64,000 nucleotides of DNA from assembly GCA_037446555.1 (NCBI GenBank), contig JBBIIK010000009.1, positions 1-64,000 on the forward strand. Direction: 5' to 3'. The stretch is from JANWVO01 sp037446555 (GTDB taxonomy: Bacteria; Acidobacteriota; Terriglobia; Bryobacterales; Bryobacteraceae). This document shows positions 16,823 to 24,354 of the stretch, in pieces (position 1 is the first letter of the stretch; each line of letters opens with the position of its first letter). Under the pieces are notes generated by a model. The model saw only the letters and a program-made list of their open reading frames with translations. It did no database searches and had not been told where the DNA came from. A program made the position numbers and the translations under genes.

Positions 16823-18229
16823 TCAAAACTGTGTGTAGAGGAACGGCGCCGCGCCGGTGATCGCCACGTACTCGATGGCGAGCACCAGCAGCGCGAGCGC
16901 AGCCGCCTGGGCGTAGAACGGCGCCCGGACGTAGAGCGCGGAGCACCGCTCGGCGTACCGCTTCGGCAGGAAGTGGGCGGCGATGCCAATGGCCATCACC
17001 ACCGCCACCGGCAGCGAGACATTGGCGAAGCTCACCGTCAGCGAGCCGATGCGGCCCAGGACTTCCACGGCGTTCTCGAGCGAGGAGGCGCGGAAGAAGA
17101 TCCAGGCGAAGACCACGAAGTGCGCCGTCAACAGGCGCGCGCCCAGCCGCCCCGCCCATCCGCCAGGTTGCGGATTGCCGCGGGCGGCGCGAAAGCCATG
17201 ATGCACGGCAAGCGCCGCGCCGTGCAGCGCGCCCCAGACGACGAACGTCCAGTTGGCGCCGTGCCACAGCCCGCCCAGCAGCATGGTGACGAAGAGATTG
17301 ACATACGTGGGCCACTTCCGTTTCGACCTCAAGCCTGGCAGCGAAAAGTAGAGATAATCCCGCAGCCAGTTGGAGAGACTGATGTGCCACCGGCGCCAGA
17401 ATTCGCTGATGTTGAGCGACAGATAGGGCCGGTTGAAGTTTTCCGGAAGCTTCAGCCCCAGGAGCAGAGCGCTGCCAATGGCAATGTCGGTGTAGCCCGA
17501 GAAGTCATAGTAAAGCTGCACGGCGTAGGCGTAGACGGCGACGAGCGTCTCCGTTCCTGTATAGAGGCCCGGCGTGTCGAAGACACGGTTCACCAGGTTT
17601 TCGGCCAGATAGTCGGCAATCAGGAACTTCTTCAGAAGCCCCACTCCGATCCGCCAAAAGGCCCGCCCGCCGTCTTCGGCCGAAAGCGTGCGCCCTGGCT
17701 TCTCCATCTGCGGCGCCAGCGCCAGTACGCGCGTAATGGGGCCGCTGAGCGTGGTGGGGAAGAAGGTGACCGAGGCCATGTGAGCCAGAAGGCTGCGCAC
17801 TGGCTTGCCGTCGCGCCGATATAGATCGATGGTGTACGTCAGCGACTGGAAGCAATAGAAAGACAGGCCCAGCGGAAAAACCCAGTGCCACTCGGGGGGC
17901 TTTGCGCCCGTGGCTGTCCCCCACGCTCCCAGAAAGAACGGCATGTATTTGAAGGCGGCCAGCAACCCCAGGTTCAAGACAATGCTCGATGCTACCAGCG
18001 CGCGCCGCATATGGCGGCTCTTCGCAGCGCCCAGCCCAAGGCCGATGAAGTAGTCCAGGAATGCGGCAGTGGGGATCAGCGCCAGATAAGGCAGGTCCCA
18101 GCGCGCGTAGAAAAAGAGATTCGCGAAGAGCAGCACCGCCAGGGACGCCACCCGCCAGCGCTGCACGGGCCAGTAGAGGAGAAAGACCGCAGCGAGAAAT
18201 ACGAAGTAGATGGAGCTGGAAAGAAGCAT
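16823..18229 (-). CDS. MBOAT-family membrane O-acyltransferase (AlgI/DltB type)
   Basis: This polytopic inner-membrane protein of 468 residues passes acyl groups across the membrane to an extracytoplasmic acceptor. Hallmarks are FPLGLSFYCFQSLTYTIDLYR near 118-138, EFWRRWHISLSNWLRDYLY with His282, and LLGGLWHGANWTF with the catalytic His323. Both His positions correspond to those known to matter in AlgI. It is the first gene of a five-gene operon. A TAGAAT element lies about 27 nt upstream, with no clear Shine-Dalgarno. No alginate or teichoic acid genes are nearby, so the modified polymer is unknown. Confidence 0.9.
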   Translation of the reverse strand: MLLSSSIYFVFLAAVFLLYWPVQRWRVASLAVLLFANLFFYARWDLPYLALIPTAAFLDYFIGLGLGAAKSRHMRRALVASSIVLNLGLLAAFKYMPFFLGAWGTATGAKPPEWHWVFPLGLSFYCFQSLTYTIDLYRRDGKPVRSLLAHMASVTFFPTTLSGPITRVLALAPQMEKPGRTLSAEDGGRAFWRIGVGLLKKFLIADYLAENLVNRVFDTPGLYTGTETLVAVYAYAVQLYYDFSGYTDIAIGSALLLGLKLPENFNRPYLSLNISEFWRRWHISLSNWLRDYLYFSLPGLRSKRKWPTYVNLFVTMLLGGLWHGANWTFVVWGALHGAALAVHHGFRAARGNPQPGGWAGRLGARLLTAHFVVFAWIFFRASSLENAVEVLGRIGSLTVSFANVSLPVAVVMAIGIAAHFLPKRYAERCSALYVRAPFYAQAAALALLVLAIEYVAITGAAPFLYTQF

Positions 18230-18287
18230 GCGCGCGGCCCGCGAGCCGCGTGTTCTTTATTCTAAACGGGAAGGCGGGCGGCCCGGC

Positions 18288-19295
18288 TCAAGGGCGGTAG
18301 GTCTTCGTGAACCCATTGCGCTGGTTGCGGACGGTGATGACGCGGTCCCGCGCCGCCTCCACTTCGATGCCGAATCCCTGGCACTGCGGCTCCAGATTGG
18401 CGATTCGCTCTTCGGAAACGTTGGCGTCCTTGCCCCCAGCCAGCGAATAGTGCAACTGCCAGAGATCCTCCAGCCCCGGGGAAGAAGCCACGATGCGCCA
18501 AGCGGCGGGCGAGCCTCCCTTGCGCGCGCCGTTGTTCATGATGGCTACGCGCGGCTTCATGCCGTGCACGATCTGCGGGCAGCCGCTCTGGTCGAGCCCG
18601 TGATGCGTGGTCAGGTAGAGATCCACCGGCCCAATCAGATGTTCCGGGCATGCCAGTTCGAGTTCCTTGTTCCAGGTGAGGTCGGCCAGATCCACGAAGC
18701 GAAAGCGTCCATAGGTCAGCACGAAGCCGATGGACCGGGCATTTTCGGTAGGATCGTCGGCCCTTCGTTCCGCCTGCGGGCAAAGCGGGTTCTTCTGGCC
18801 GCCGCCGCTGACCGGCTTCGCGATGCGCTCCCCGCGCGCGGCGACGATCTCGATGCGGACGTCCTTCAACGGGAGCGTATCGCCGGGCTTCACTGTAATC
18901 CGCTTCGCTCCGGTGGCCAGAACCTTGCGGTAGCCCTCTTCGAGCGCCTGCGCCTGCGGCGACGTCTCCGTGTTGTCGCCATGGTCGATAAAGACTTTTA
19001 CCGGAAACCTGGCTGCCAGTTCAGGCACGCCGCCGACGTGGTCCAGATGGTAGTGGGTTACAAGCAGCCAGTCGATCTGCTGAAGCCCCAGCTTCTTCGC
19101 GGCGGCCACGATGCGGTCCGCGTCCCGCCCGTTGTTGCCGGGAAAGCCGGCGTCTACAAGCAGCGACTCCCCGCGTGGCGTGACGATCAGGGTCGCCTGC
19201 CCGCCTTCGGTATCGACGAAGACCATCCGCAGCGGCTGCGCGGAGAGGGCCGCCGCCAGCAGCGCAGAAAGGGCGAAAGCGCGAATTCCCGGCAT
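18288..19295 (-). CDS. Exported metallo-beta-lactamase-fold hydrolase (ComEC-C-terminal type)
   Basis: The product has 335 residues with a signal peptide ending near residue 19 (LSAQ). The metal site THYHLDHVGG lies near 80, followed by DHGDN and later TTHHGLDQSG. This pattern matches the secreted MBL proteins related to the ComEC C-terminal domain. The substrate could be a nucleic acid or phosphoester and is not known. TAAGAT ends 6 nt before the ATG with no Shine-Dalgarno, so the message is probably leaderless. It lies upstream of the MBOAT operon on the same strand, 58 bp away. Confidence 0.85.
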   Translation of the reverse strand: MPGIRAFALSALLAAALSAQPLRMVFVDTEGGQATLIVTPRGESLLVDAGFPGNNGRDADRIVAAAKKLGLQQIDWLLVTHYHLDHVGGVPELAARFPVKVFIDHGDNTETSPQAQALEEGYRKVLATGAKRITVKPGDTLPLKDVRIEIVAARGERIAKPVSGGGQKNPLCPQAERRADDPTENARSIGFVLTYGRFRFVDLADLTWNKELELACPEHLIGPVDLYLTTHHGLDQSGCPQIVHGMKPRVAIMNNGARKGGSPAAWRIVASSPGLEDLWQLHYSLAGGKDANVSEERIANLEPQCQGFGIEVEAARDRVITVRNQRNGFTKTYRP

Positions 19296-19301
19296 GGCGG
19301 C

Positions 19302-19311
19302 ATCTTATCAT
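19302..19311. promoter_or_regulatory. Overlapping divergent -10 elements (ATNNTANNAT)
   Basis: ATCTTATCAT gives TAAGAT on the minus strand, 6 nt before the start at 19295, and TATCAT on the plus strand, about 60 nt before the start at 19372. Both share the central TA, as at 4473, 45026 and 59777. Confidence 0.5.
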
Positions 19312-19371
19312 GCAGCCGGGCGATCGAACTTCTGTTACAAAAGCCTCGTAGTACACTACGGGAATCAGGAA

Positions 19372-19857
19372 ATGCCCTTCTGCACGCAGTGCGGCTCCCG
19401 GGTGGATGAACAGGCGATGTTCTGTCCCGCCTGCGGCGCGCCGCAGCGCGCGGGGGCAGCGCCGCCTCCGCCCCGGCCAGACGCGCCGCCGCAGGACAGG
19501 GCTGAAGATTTTCTCTCCCGCATGCCCTCCCGCCGGGCTTCGCTGCTGTGCTATGTGCCGCTCGTCGGATGGATCATGTCCATCGTCGTTCTGGCGGCGG
19601 ACCGATTCCGCAACGAGCGCATCGTGCGGTTCCACGCATTCCAGGGCCTCTATCTCTTCGTCGTGTGGCTCTTCGCCGACTGGGTATTCGGCCCTCTGAC
19701 CGGATACAGCCCGGTCATGAAGTTTTTCGGCGGCACGCTGAAGATAGCGGTCCTCGGGCTGTGGATCTATATGATGGTGCGGATCCGTTCTGGCGAGGAC
19801 ATCCGTCTGCCCCTCATCGGAGACTTGGCGGAGCGGTCCGTCTCGGAGCAGCAATGA
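19372..19857 (+). CDS. Zinc-ribbon membrane protein (DUF4870/Tic20-like)
   Basis: The product has 161 residues. It opens with a zinc ribbon (CTQCGSR...CPACGAP, residues 4-25) and a Pro/Ala linker. About three membrane helices follow, with the segment ERIVRFHAFQGLYLFV between the first and second. That segment is characteristic of the small Tic20/DUF4870 membrane family, whose role is not established. The start is the ATG at 19372. It resembles the protein at 7996 only in layout. Confidence 0.78.
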   Translation: MPFCTQCGSRVDEQAMFCPACGAPQRAGAAPPPPRPDAPPQDRAEDFLSRMPSRRASLLCYVPLVGWIMSIVVLAADRFRNERIVRFHAFQGLYLFVVWLFADWVFGPLTGYSPVMKFFGGTLKIAVLGLWIYMMVRIRSGEDIRLPLIGDLAERSVSEQQ

Positions 19858-19905
19858 GCCCGCATTCATCCACAGCCACCTCTTCCAGGCGCGGCTTCTG
19901 GCTGT

Positions 19906-19939
19906 TATAATTATTCATTGAGGTGAATAATTAACCAAA
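19906..19939 (+). promoter_or_regulatory. argC promoter with ArgR-like operator
   Basis: A perfect TATAAT -10 lies at 19906-19911. Over it and the likely transcription start sits a perfect inverted repeat: TAATTATTCA (19908-19917), a 6-bp spacer, TGAATAATTA (19924-19933). The half-sites ATTCA and TGAAT are those of ARG boxes. Read as two 18-bp boxes (19902-19919 and 19922-19939), each has one perfect and one degenerate half, and the boxes are 2 bp apart. Repression of argC by ArgR with arginine is the natural reading. No argR lies in the window. Confidence 0.65.
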
Positions 19940-19941
19940 CC

Positions 19942-20958
19942 ATGAAGACCCGGGCGGGCATTGTCGGTTTCCGCGGCTATAGCGGCATGGAACTGGTGCG
20001 CATTCTGCGTTCCCACCCGCGTGTCGAGCCGGTGCTGATGGAACACCGTTCGGACGCGGTGCCGGAGGTGCACCCGCTGGGATGGCAAGGACCGGAGCGG
20101 ATCGAGGCGGCGCCGGAGGCGGCGCGGAAAGCCGGACTCGCCGTTGTTTTGCTGGCGACGCCCGCTGACGTGAGCATGCAGCTCGCGCCCGGGTTTCTGG
20201 AGGCGGGGATTCGCGTGATTGACCTGAGCGGAGCGTTCCGCCTCCGCACTGTGGATCGCTACCGCCACTGGTACAAGGAAGAGCACACGCAGGCGGCTCT
20301 GATGGAAGAGGCCGTTTACGGGCTGCCGGAGTTCTATCGCGAGCAGATCGCCCGCGCCCGGCTGGTGGCGAATCCGGGCTGTTATCCGACGGCGGCGAAC
20401 CTCGCGCTGCGGCCGCTCGTACAGGCGGGCTGCATCGACAGGCAGCACGGGGTGGTGTGCGACGCCAAGAGCGGCGTAAGCGGCGCAGGGCGCAAGCCGT
20501 CACTGAAGACGAGCTTCTGCGAAGTGACGGAAAACTTCAGTGCGTATTCCGTCCTCGGGCACCGCCATGTGCCGGAGGTGTTGCTGAACAGCGGGCTGGA
20601 GGAGCACGAGTTCTCCTTCACAGCGCACCTGCTGCCCATTCACCGGGGGATTCTGGAGACGCTGTATTTCCGCGCCTCCGAAGGCGTCACCGCGGAACGC
20701 ATTCTGGGCGCCTACCAGGAAGCCTACGCCAGGGAGAGGTTTGTGAAGCTCTATGCGCCGGGCGTGGTGCCCGACCTGCGCCCCGTGCAGCACACCAACG
20801 AGTGCCACATCGGCTTCCGGATGGATGATGCGACGCGGCGCGCGGTCGTGGTAGCCTGCATTGACAACCTCGGCAAAGGCGCCGCCGGGCAGGCGGTGCA
20901 GAACCTGAACCTCATGCTCGGGCTGGCCGAGGAGGAGGGCCTGGAATGCGCATCGTAA
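19942..20958 (+). CDS. argC: N-acetyl-gamma-glutamyl-phosphate reductase
   Basis: ArgC catalyses the third step of arginine synthesis, the NADPH-dependent reduction of N-acetylglutamyl phosphate to the semialdehyde. It has 338 residues. The nucleotide motif GIVGFRGYSGMEL is at the N-terminus, and the catalytic Cys147 sits in ANPGCYPTAA. The C-terminal region contains HRHVPE and TAHLLPIHRGI. It is the first gene of an operon with argB and a GNAT acetyltransferase, and lies directly downstream of the ArgR-like operator. Confidence 0.96.
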   Translation: MKTRAGIVGFRGYSGMELVRILRSHPRVEPVLMEHRSDAVPEVHPLGWQGPERIEAAPEAARKAGLAVVLLATPADVSMQLAPGFLEAGIRVIDLSGAFRLRTVDRYRHWYKEEHTQAALMEEAVYGLPEFYREQIARARLVANPGCYPTAANLALRPLVQAGCIDRQHGVVCDAKSGVSGAGRKPSLKTSFCEVTENFSAYSVLGHRHVPEVLLNSGLEEHEFSFTAHLLPIHRGILETLYFRASEGVTAERILGAYQEAYARERFVKLYAPGVVPDLRPVQHTNECHIGFRMDDATRRAVVVACIDNLGKGAAGQAVQNLNLMLGLAEEEGLECAS

Positions 20959-21749
20959 TCAAGATCGGCGGCACGCTGCTGGATCAGCCGAAGATATTGA
21001 AGTCGCTAGCGTCGCAAATTGCGGCGTTGCCATCGGGCACGGAGCCGGTGGTGGTGCATGGCGGCGGACGGCAAATGACGAAATTCCTGGAAGAGCGGGG
21101 CGTCGAGAGCCGGTTCGTGAACGGGCTGCGCGTCACCACACCGGAGGTGCTCGACGCGGTTCTGAAGATCTTTGCCGGAAGCGTGAACAAGCAGCTGGTG
21201 GCAGCGCTGGTGGCCGAGGGCGCTCCGGCGGTGGGGTTGAGCGGCATCGACGCGAAGCTGGCCGAAGCCAGGCAGCTCAGCCCGGATCTCGGCGCCGTGG
21301 GCCGAATCACGCGAGTGAACGTGGAGCTGCTGGAGGTGCTGTGCGAGGCAAGCTTCCTGCCCGTGGTGGCCTGTGTGGCGGGTGACTCCGACGGGCGCAT
21401 CTACAACGTGAACGCGGACCAGATGGCTTCGGCGCTGGCCATTGCCTTCCACGCCGACCGGCTAGTATTTCTCACTGATGTAGAGGGCGTGCGCGGGGCG
21501 GGCGGCGCGATTCTTTCTTATCTGACCCCCGACGACGCGAAGAAACTGATCCAGACGGGCGTGGCCACAGGCGGCATGCAGGCGAAGCTGGAGGCCGCCT
21601 GCGAAGCCGTCGATCAGGGCGTCGCCGAGGTGGTGGTCGCGCCCGGCGCGGCGCCGGCAGTGATCGAGCGCATGAGTTCCGGAGATGCCGCCGGCACGCT
21701 GCTCGGCTGGGACTGGCAGCCAGAGGACGAAGCGGAGGACGAAGTTTGA
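20946..21749 (+). CDS. argB: Acetylglutamate kinase
   Basis: ArgB phosphorylates N-acetylglutamate, the second step of arginine synthesis. The 267-residue amino-acid-kinase fold protein shows KIGGTLLD at the N-terminus, VHGGGRQMTKFLE, a C-terminal NVNADQMASALA and GGMQAKLEAA. The ATG lies 13 bp inside the end of argC, with GAGGAGG upstream, so translation is coupled. The N-terminal helix associated with arginine feedback in some hexameric forms is absent. Confidence 0.95.
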   Translation: MRIVIKIGGTLLDQPKILKSLASQIAALPSGTEPVVVHGGGRQMTKFLEERGVESRFVNGLRVTTPEVLDAVLKIFAGSVNKQLVAALVAEGAPAVGLSGIDAKLAEARQLSPDLGAVGRITRVNVELLEVLCEASFLPVVACVAGDSDGRIYNVNADQMASALAIAFHADRLVFLTDVEGVRGAGGAILSYLTPDDAKKLIQTGVATGGMQAKLEAACEAVDQGVAEVVVAPGAAPAVIERMSSGDAAGTLLGWDWQPEDEAEDEV

Positions 21750-22276
21750 CGCTGCGCAAGGCAGGCATGGGCGACATTGCGGGCATATTGCGCCTGATCA
21801 ATGGCTATGCCTCGCAGGGCCTGATGCTGCCGCGCAATGGCTTCGAGCTGGCGGAGAACATCCGGGACTTCACCGTCGCGATCTCGGGAGGCGCAGTGCA
21901 GGGCTGCGCGGCGCTGCACTTCTACGGCCCCACGATGGCGGAAGTGCGCTCGCTCGCGGTGGATTCCGCCCTGAAAGGCGCCGGAGTCGGAAGGCTGCTG
22001 GTGGAGGCGCTGGAAGCCGAAGCCACGCAGTTCGATCTGGAGCTGCTTTTCGCCTTCACTTACGTGCCGGGCTTCTTCACGCGGCTCGGCTACCGGCAGG
22101 TGGACCGCAGCGCCCTGCCGCTGAAAGCCTGGAAGGACTGTCTTCGGTGCCCGAAGTTCACTGCCTGCGACGAGATCGCGGTCCTGAAATGGCTGAAGCC
22201 TGAAGCGGAGCGCGCGCGGCCGATGGAAGAGGCGGAGGACGCGCTGATCCAAATCCCTGTATTCAGAACCGCTTAG
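21746..22276 (+). CDS. GNAT acetyltransferase, probable N-acetylglutamate synthase (short ArgA type)
   Basis: The product has 176 residues with the GNAT core: AEVRSLAVDS followed by the acetyl-CoA loop GAGVGRLLVEAL, then FFTRLGYRQVDRS. The segment CLRCPKFTACDEIAV near the C-terminus is typical of short stand-alone N-acetylglutamate synthases such as the mycobacterial ArgA. It starts at TTG in a 4-bp overlap with the argB stop, which places it in the arginine operon. It probably supplies the first intermediate, acetylglutamate. The family is certain; the substrate rests on context and motif. Confidence 0.82.
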   Translation: MTLRKAGMGDIAGILRLINGYASQGLMLPRNGFELAENIRDFTVAISGGAVQGCAALHFYGPTMAEVRSLAVDSALKGAGVGRLLVEALEAEATQFDLELLFAFTYVPGFFTRLGYRQVDRSALPLKAWKDCLRCPKFTACDEIAVLKWLKPEAERARPMEEAEDALIQIPVFRTA

Positions 22277-22436
22277 CTGCCGTCAGAGGCATTCGGGGCG
22301 ATCCTCGGGGATTCAGGGTACTACGAGCACCAAAGTCACCTGAGATTTTTCTGATGCGTGCGCCACTACTGTGACGAGAATGGCGGCCGCCCCGTTTTCA
22401 GCGGAACTCGGTCCCGGGCGCGGCCGGGGAGGAAGC

Positions 22437-23408
22437 ATGCGCGCCCAGACGATCGACGTTCGCCAGGCACACGGCAGGGTCCTCTGCTGTACGATCTTCC
22501 GTCCCGGCGGAAAGAAGCTTCTTTCCAAGGGACACGTCCTGAGCGAAGAAGACGTGCAACTGCTGGAAACCGAAGGGCTGCGGACGGTGTGGGTGACCGA
22601 ACTCGAAGAGGGCGAGGTGCCCGAAGACGAGGCTGTTGTGCGGGTGGGCGCCGCAATGGCTTGCGGTTCGGCGGAGGTGCGGCTGGCGGCTGGCGGACGC
22701 GCGAACTTGCACGCCACGGAAGACGTGTGCGTGCTGGTGGATGACGAGCTGCTGCGGCAGATCAACTGCACTTCTTCGGTCGTCATCGCCACAGCCGCCA
22801 ATTTTTCCCATGCCCGGGCTGGCGATCGAATTGCCACTGTGAAGAGCGCGCCCTTCGCGGTGGCGCAGCAGGAGCTGGAGGTTATCCTCGGCACGCTAAA
22901 GGAGCGCGGCCCCCTGCTGCAGGCGCGTCCTGTGCGGAATCCGGTGTTGGCAATTCTCTACAGTGACCACTACGACGGGGAGCGCGCGCGGATGCTGTTT
23001 GAGCCGATCGTGCGGCAGCGGATGGAGCGCTTGGGAGTGCAGCCGCGTTACCGGCTCGCCTGCACGGAGAACGAAAACGAGGTTGTCAAGGCGCTCGGGC
23101 ATCTTCTGCGGATGAATCCAGACGTGGTTCTGGTGGCGTCCACGACGGCGCCGGCGGGTCCGGAGGATGTGATCGGCCGCTCCATGCTGCGGCTGGGGGT
23201 GCACCTCGAAAGATTCCTGGCCCCGGTGGAGCCGGGCAACCTGCTACTGCTTGGATACCGGGATTCGACTCCGATCCTTTCCGCTCCGGGCTGCTTCCGG
23301 TCGGCAAAGGCCAACGTGGTCGATCTCGTCCTTCCGCCCCTGCTGGCCCGCTACCGGGTGTCGGGATGGGAAATCGCCTGCCTGGGCCACGGGGGGCTGC
23401 TCTCCTGA
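22437..23408 (+). CDS. Molybdopterin-binding (MoCF-domain) protein
   Basis: The product has 323 residues. The N-terminal part (DVRQAHGRVLCCTIFRPGGKKLLSKGHVLS) resembles the opening domain of MoeA-like proteins. The C-terminal half contains VVLVASTTAPAGPEDVIG near 240-257 and resembles the molybdopterin-binding MogA/MoeA/CinA fold. Such stand-alone proteins accompany molybdenum hydroxylases, which are not present here. I start at 22437 because GGGGAGGAAGC precedes that ATG. A strong terminator follows. Confidence 0.78.
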   Translation: MRAQTIDVRQAHGRVLCCTIFRPGGKKLLSKGHVLSEEDVQLLETEGLRTVWVTELEEGEVPEDEAVVRVGAAMACGSAEVRLAAGGRANLHATEDVCVLVDDELLRQINCTSSVVIATAANFSHARAGDRIATVKSAPFAVAQQELEVILGTLKERGPLLQARPVRNPVLAILYSDHYDGERARMLFEPIVRQRMERLGVQPRYRLACTENENEVVKALGHLLRMNPDVVLVASTTAPAGPEDVIGRSMLRLGVHLERFLAPVEPGNLLLLGYRDSTPILSAPGCFRSAKANVVDLVLPPLLARYRVSGWEIACLGHGGLLS

Positions 23409-23470
23409 ACGGTTCCGATCACCTTCCGGGATCTCTCGCAATCTCCTCCTGAAGCGGACCCTGTGGCGAA

Positions 23471-23510
23471 AGGGCCGGATCTCCTCCACAGAAGAGATCC
23501 GGCCCTCTTT
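23471..23510 (+). terminator. Rho-independent terminator after the molybdopterin-binding gene
   Basis: A perfect 13-bp stem (AGGGCCGGATCTC with its complement GAGATCCGGCCCT) surrounds a 10-nt loop and is followed by CTTTG. It lies about 60 bp after the stop at 23408 and just before the convergent Spy-like gene. Confidence 0.85.
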
Positions 23511-23575
23511 GTAACATGGCCGGCAGTGCGAACCGCCGGCCTTGCCTCATTCAACCCGCAGAGCGCTTGCACCGT

Positions 23576-24160
23576 TCAGATCCAGCCGCCTCCCGCGCGT
23601 CCAGGACGCGCATTCCGCATCGGCGCCCGGGGGCCAGGGCCTGCTCCCGCTCCGGCGGGAGGCTGCGGGGGCGCGATCAGCCCGAGCGCCACCGCCTGCC
23701 GGGCTGCCTGCGCCAGCGCCATGGACTTCTCCAGATCGGCCAGCTTCTGCTTCTGCTCGGCAGTGAGCAGCGCCAGAGCCTGCGTGCGCATCGCCTCCAG
23801 CTTCGCCAGCCGCTGGTCGTTCAACTTCTTGATATCGACGTGGAGCTGCCCGACTTTCAGCGGATCGGGGTTCGCCGACTTCATCAGGTCGGCAATCTCC
23901 TGCCGCTTGGCCCGGATTTGCTCAGCGATCGAGCGGTTCTCTTCCGCCACCTGCTTGCGCAGATCGGTGAGCTGCTGCACCTGCTGATCAGTCAGGCCCA
24001 GAAACTCTTTCAGAGCCGTTGGCGCAGGCGGCGTCTGCGCGCCAGCCGCCCATCCGGGGCCAAAGCCGGGGCCGCGCCCCATCCGTTGCGCCGCCGCCGG
24101 CAGCGCTACCGCCGCGGCCAAGACCACCACCGGCATCCACTTCCACAACTGCTTCTTCAT
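23576..24160 (-). CDS. Periplasmic Spy/CpxP-like (LTXXQ) protein
   Basis: The product has 194 residues with a clear signal peptide (MKKQLWKW, hydrophobic core, cleavage near AAAQ at 25). The body is one long charged helical region with two LT-Q-type motifs (LGLTDQQVQQL near 54 and LLTAEQKQKLADLE near 125), as in Spy/CpxP chaperones or metal-stress proteins. The C-terminus is Gly/Pro/Arg-rich and probably disordered. AAGGAG sits well before the ATG at 24160. Its role in envelope stress is inferred from the family. Confidence 0.82.
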   Translation of the reverse strand: MKKQLWKWMPVVVLAAAVALPAAAQRMGRGPGFGPGWAAGAQTPPAPTALKEFLGLTDQQVQQLTDLRKQVAEENRSIAEQIRAKRQEIADLMKSANPDPLKVGQLHVDIKKLNDQRLAKLEAMRTQALALLTAEQKQKLADLEKSMALAQAARQAVALGLIAPPQPPAGAGAGPGPRAPMRNARPGRAGGGWI

Positions 24161-24306
24161 TGCTGTAGCTCCTTCATCCTGGAACTCTCGGAATTGCCTT
24201 CCACTTCCCTGTGACGGAGAATTCCCGCCCGAGTTTACCTGCCTGCCATGCGGCGGCAGATTTTCAGGCCAAACCGGGAAACATCGTATACACTGTTGGA
24301 ACCGGG

Positions 24307-24354
24307 ATGCAGTTGGGCCAGTACTAGGTCTGGGAGGAGATCGGCCGTGGCGGC
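24307..24354 (+). other. Interrupted N-terminal coding segment of the kinase gene (in-frame TAG)
   Basis: An ATG at 24307 is preceded by TACACT (24289-24294) and GGAACCGGG, and opens the reading frame of the kinase at 24355. The codons read MQLGQY, then TAG at 24325-24327, then VWEEIGRGG, and run into MGVVY. Kinases of this family begin with a residue such as Glu at the TAG position and then the glycine-rich ATP loop. The TAG therefore interrupts the real start by a single base change such as GAG to TAG. It could be a true nonsense mutation, a read-through site or a sequencing error. Confidence 0.75.
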
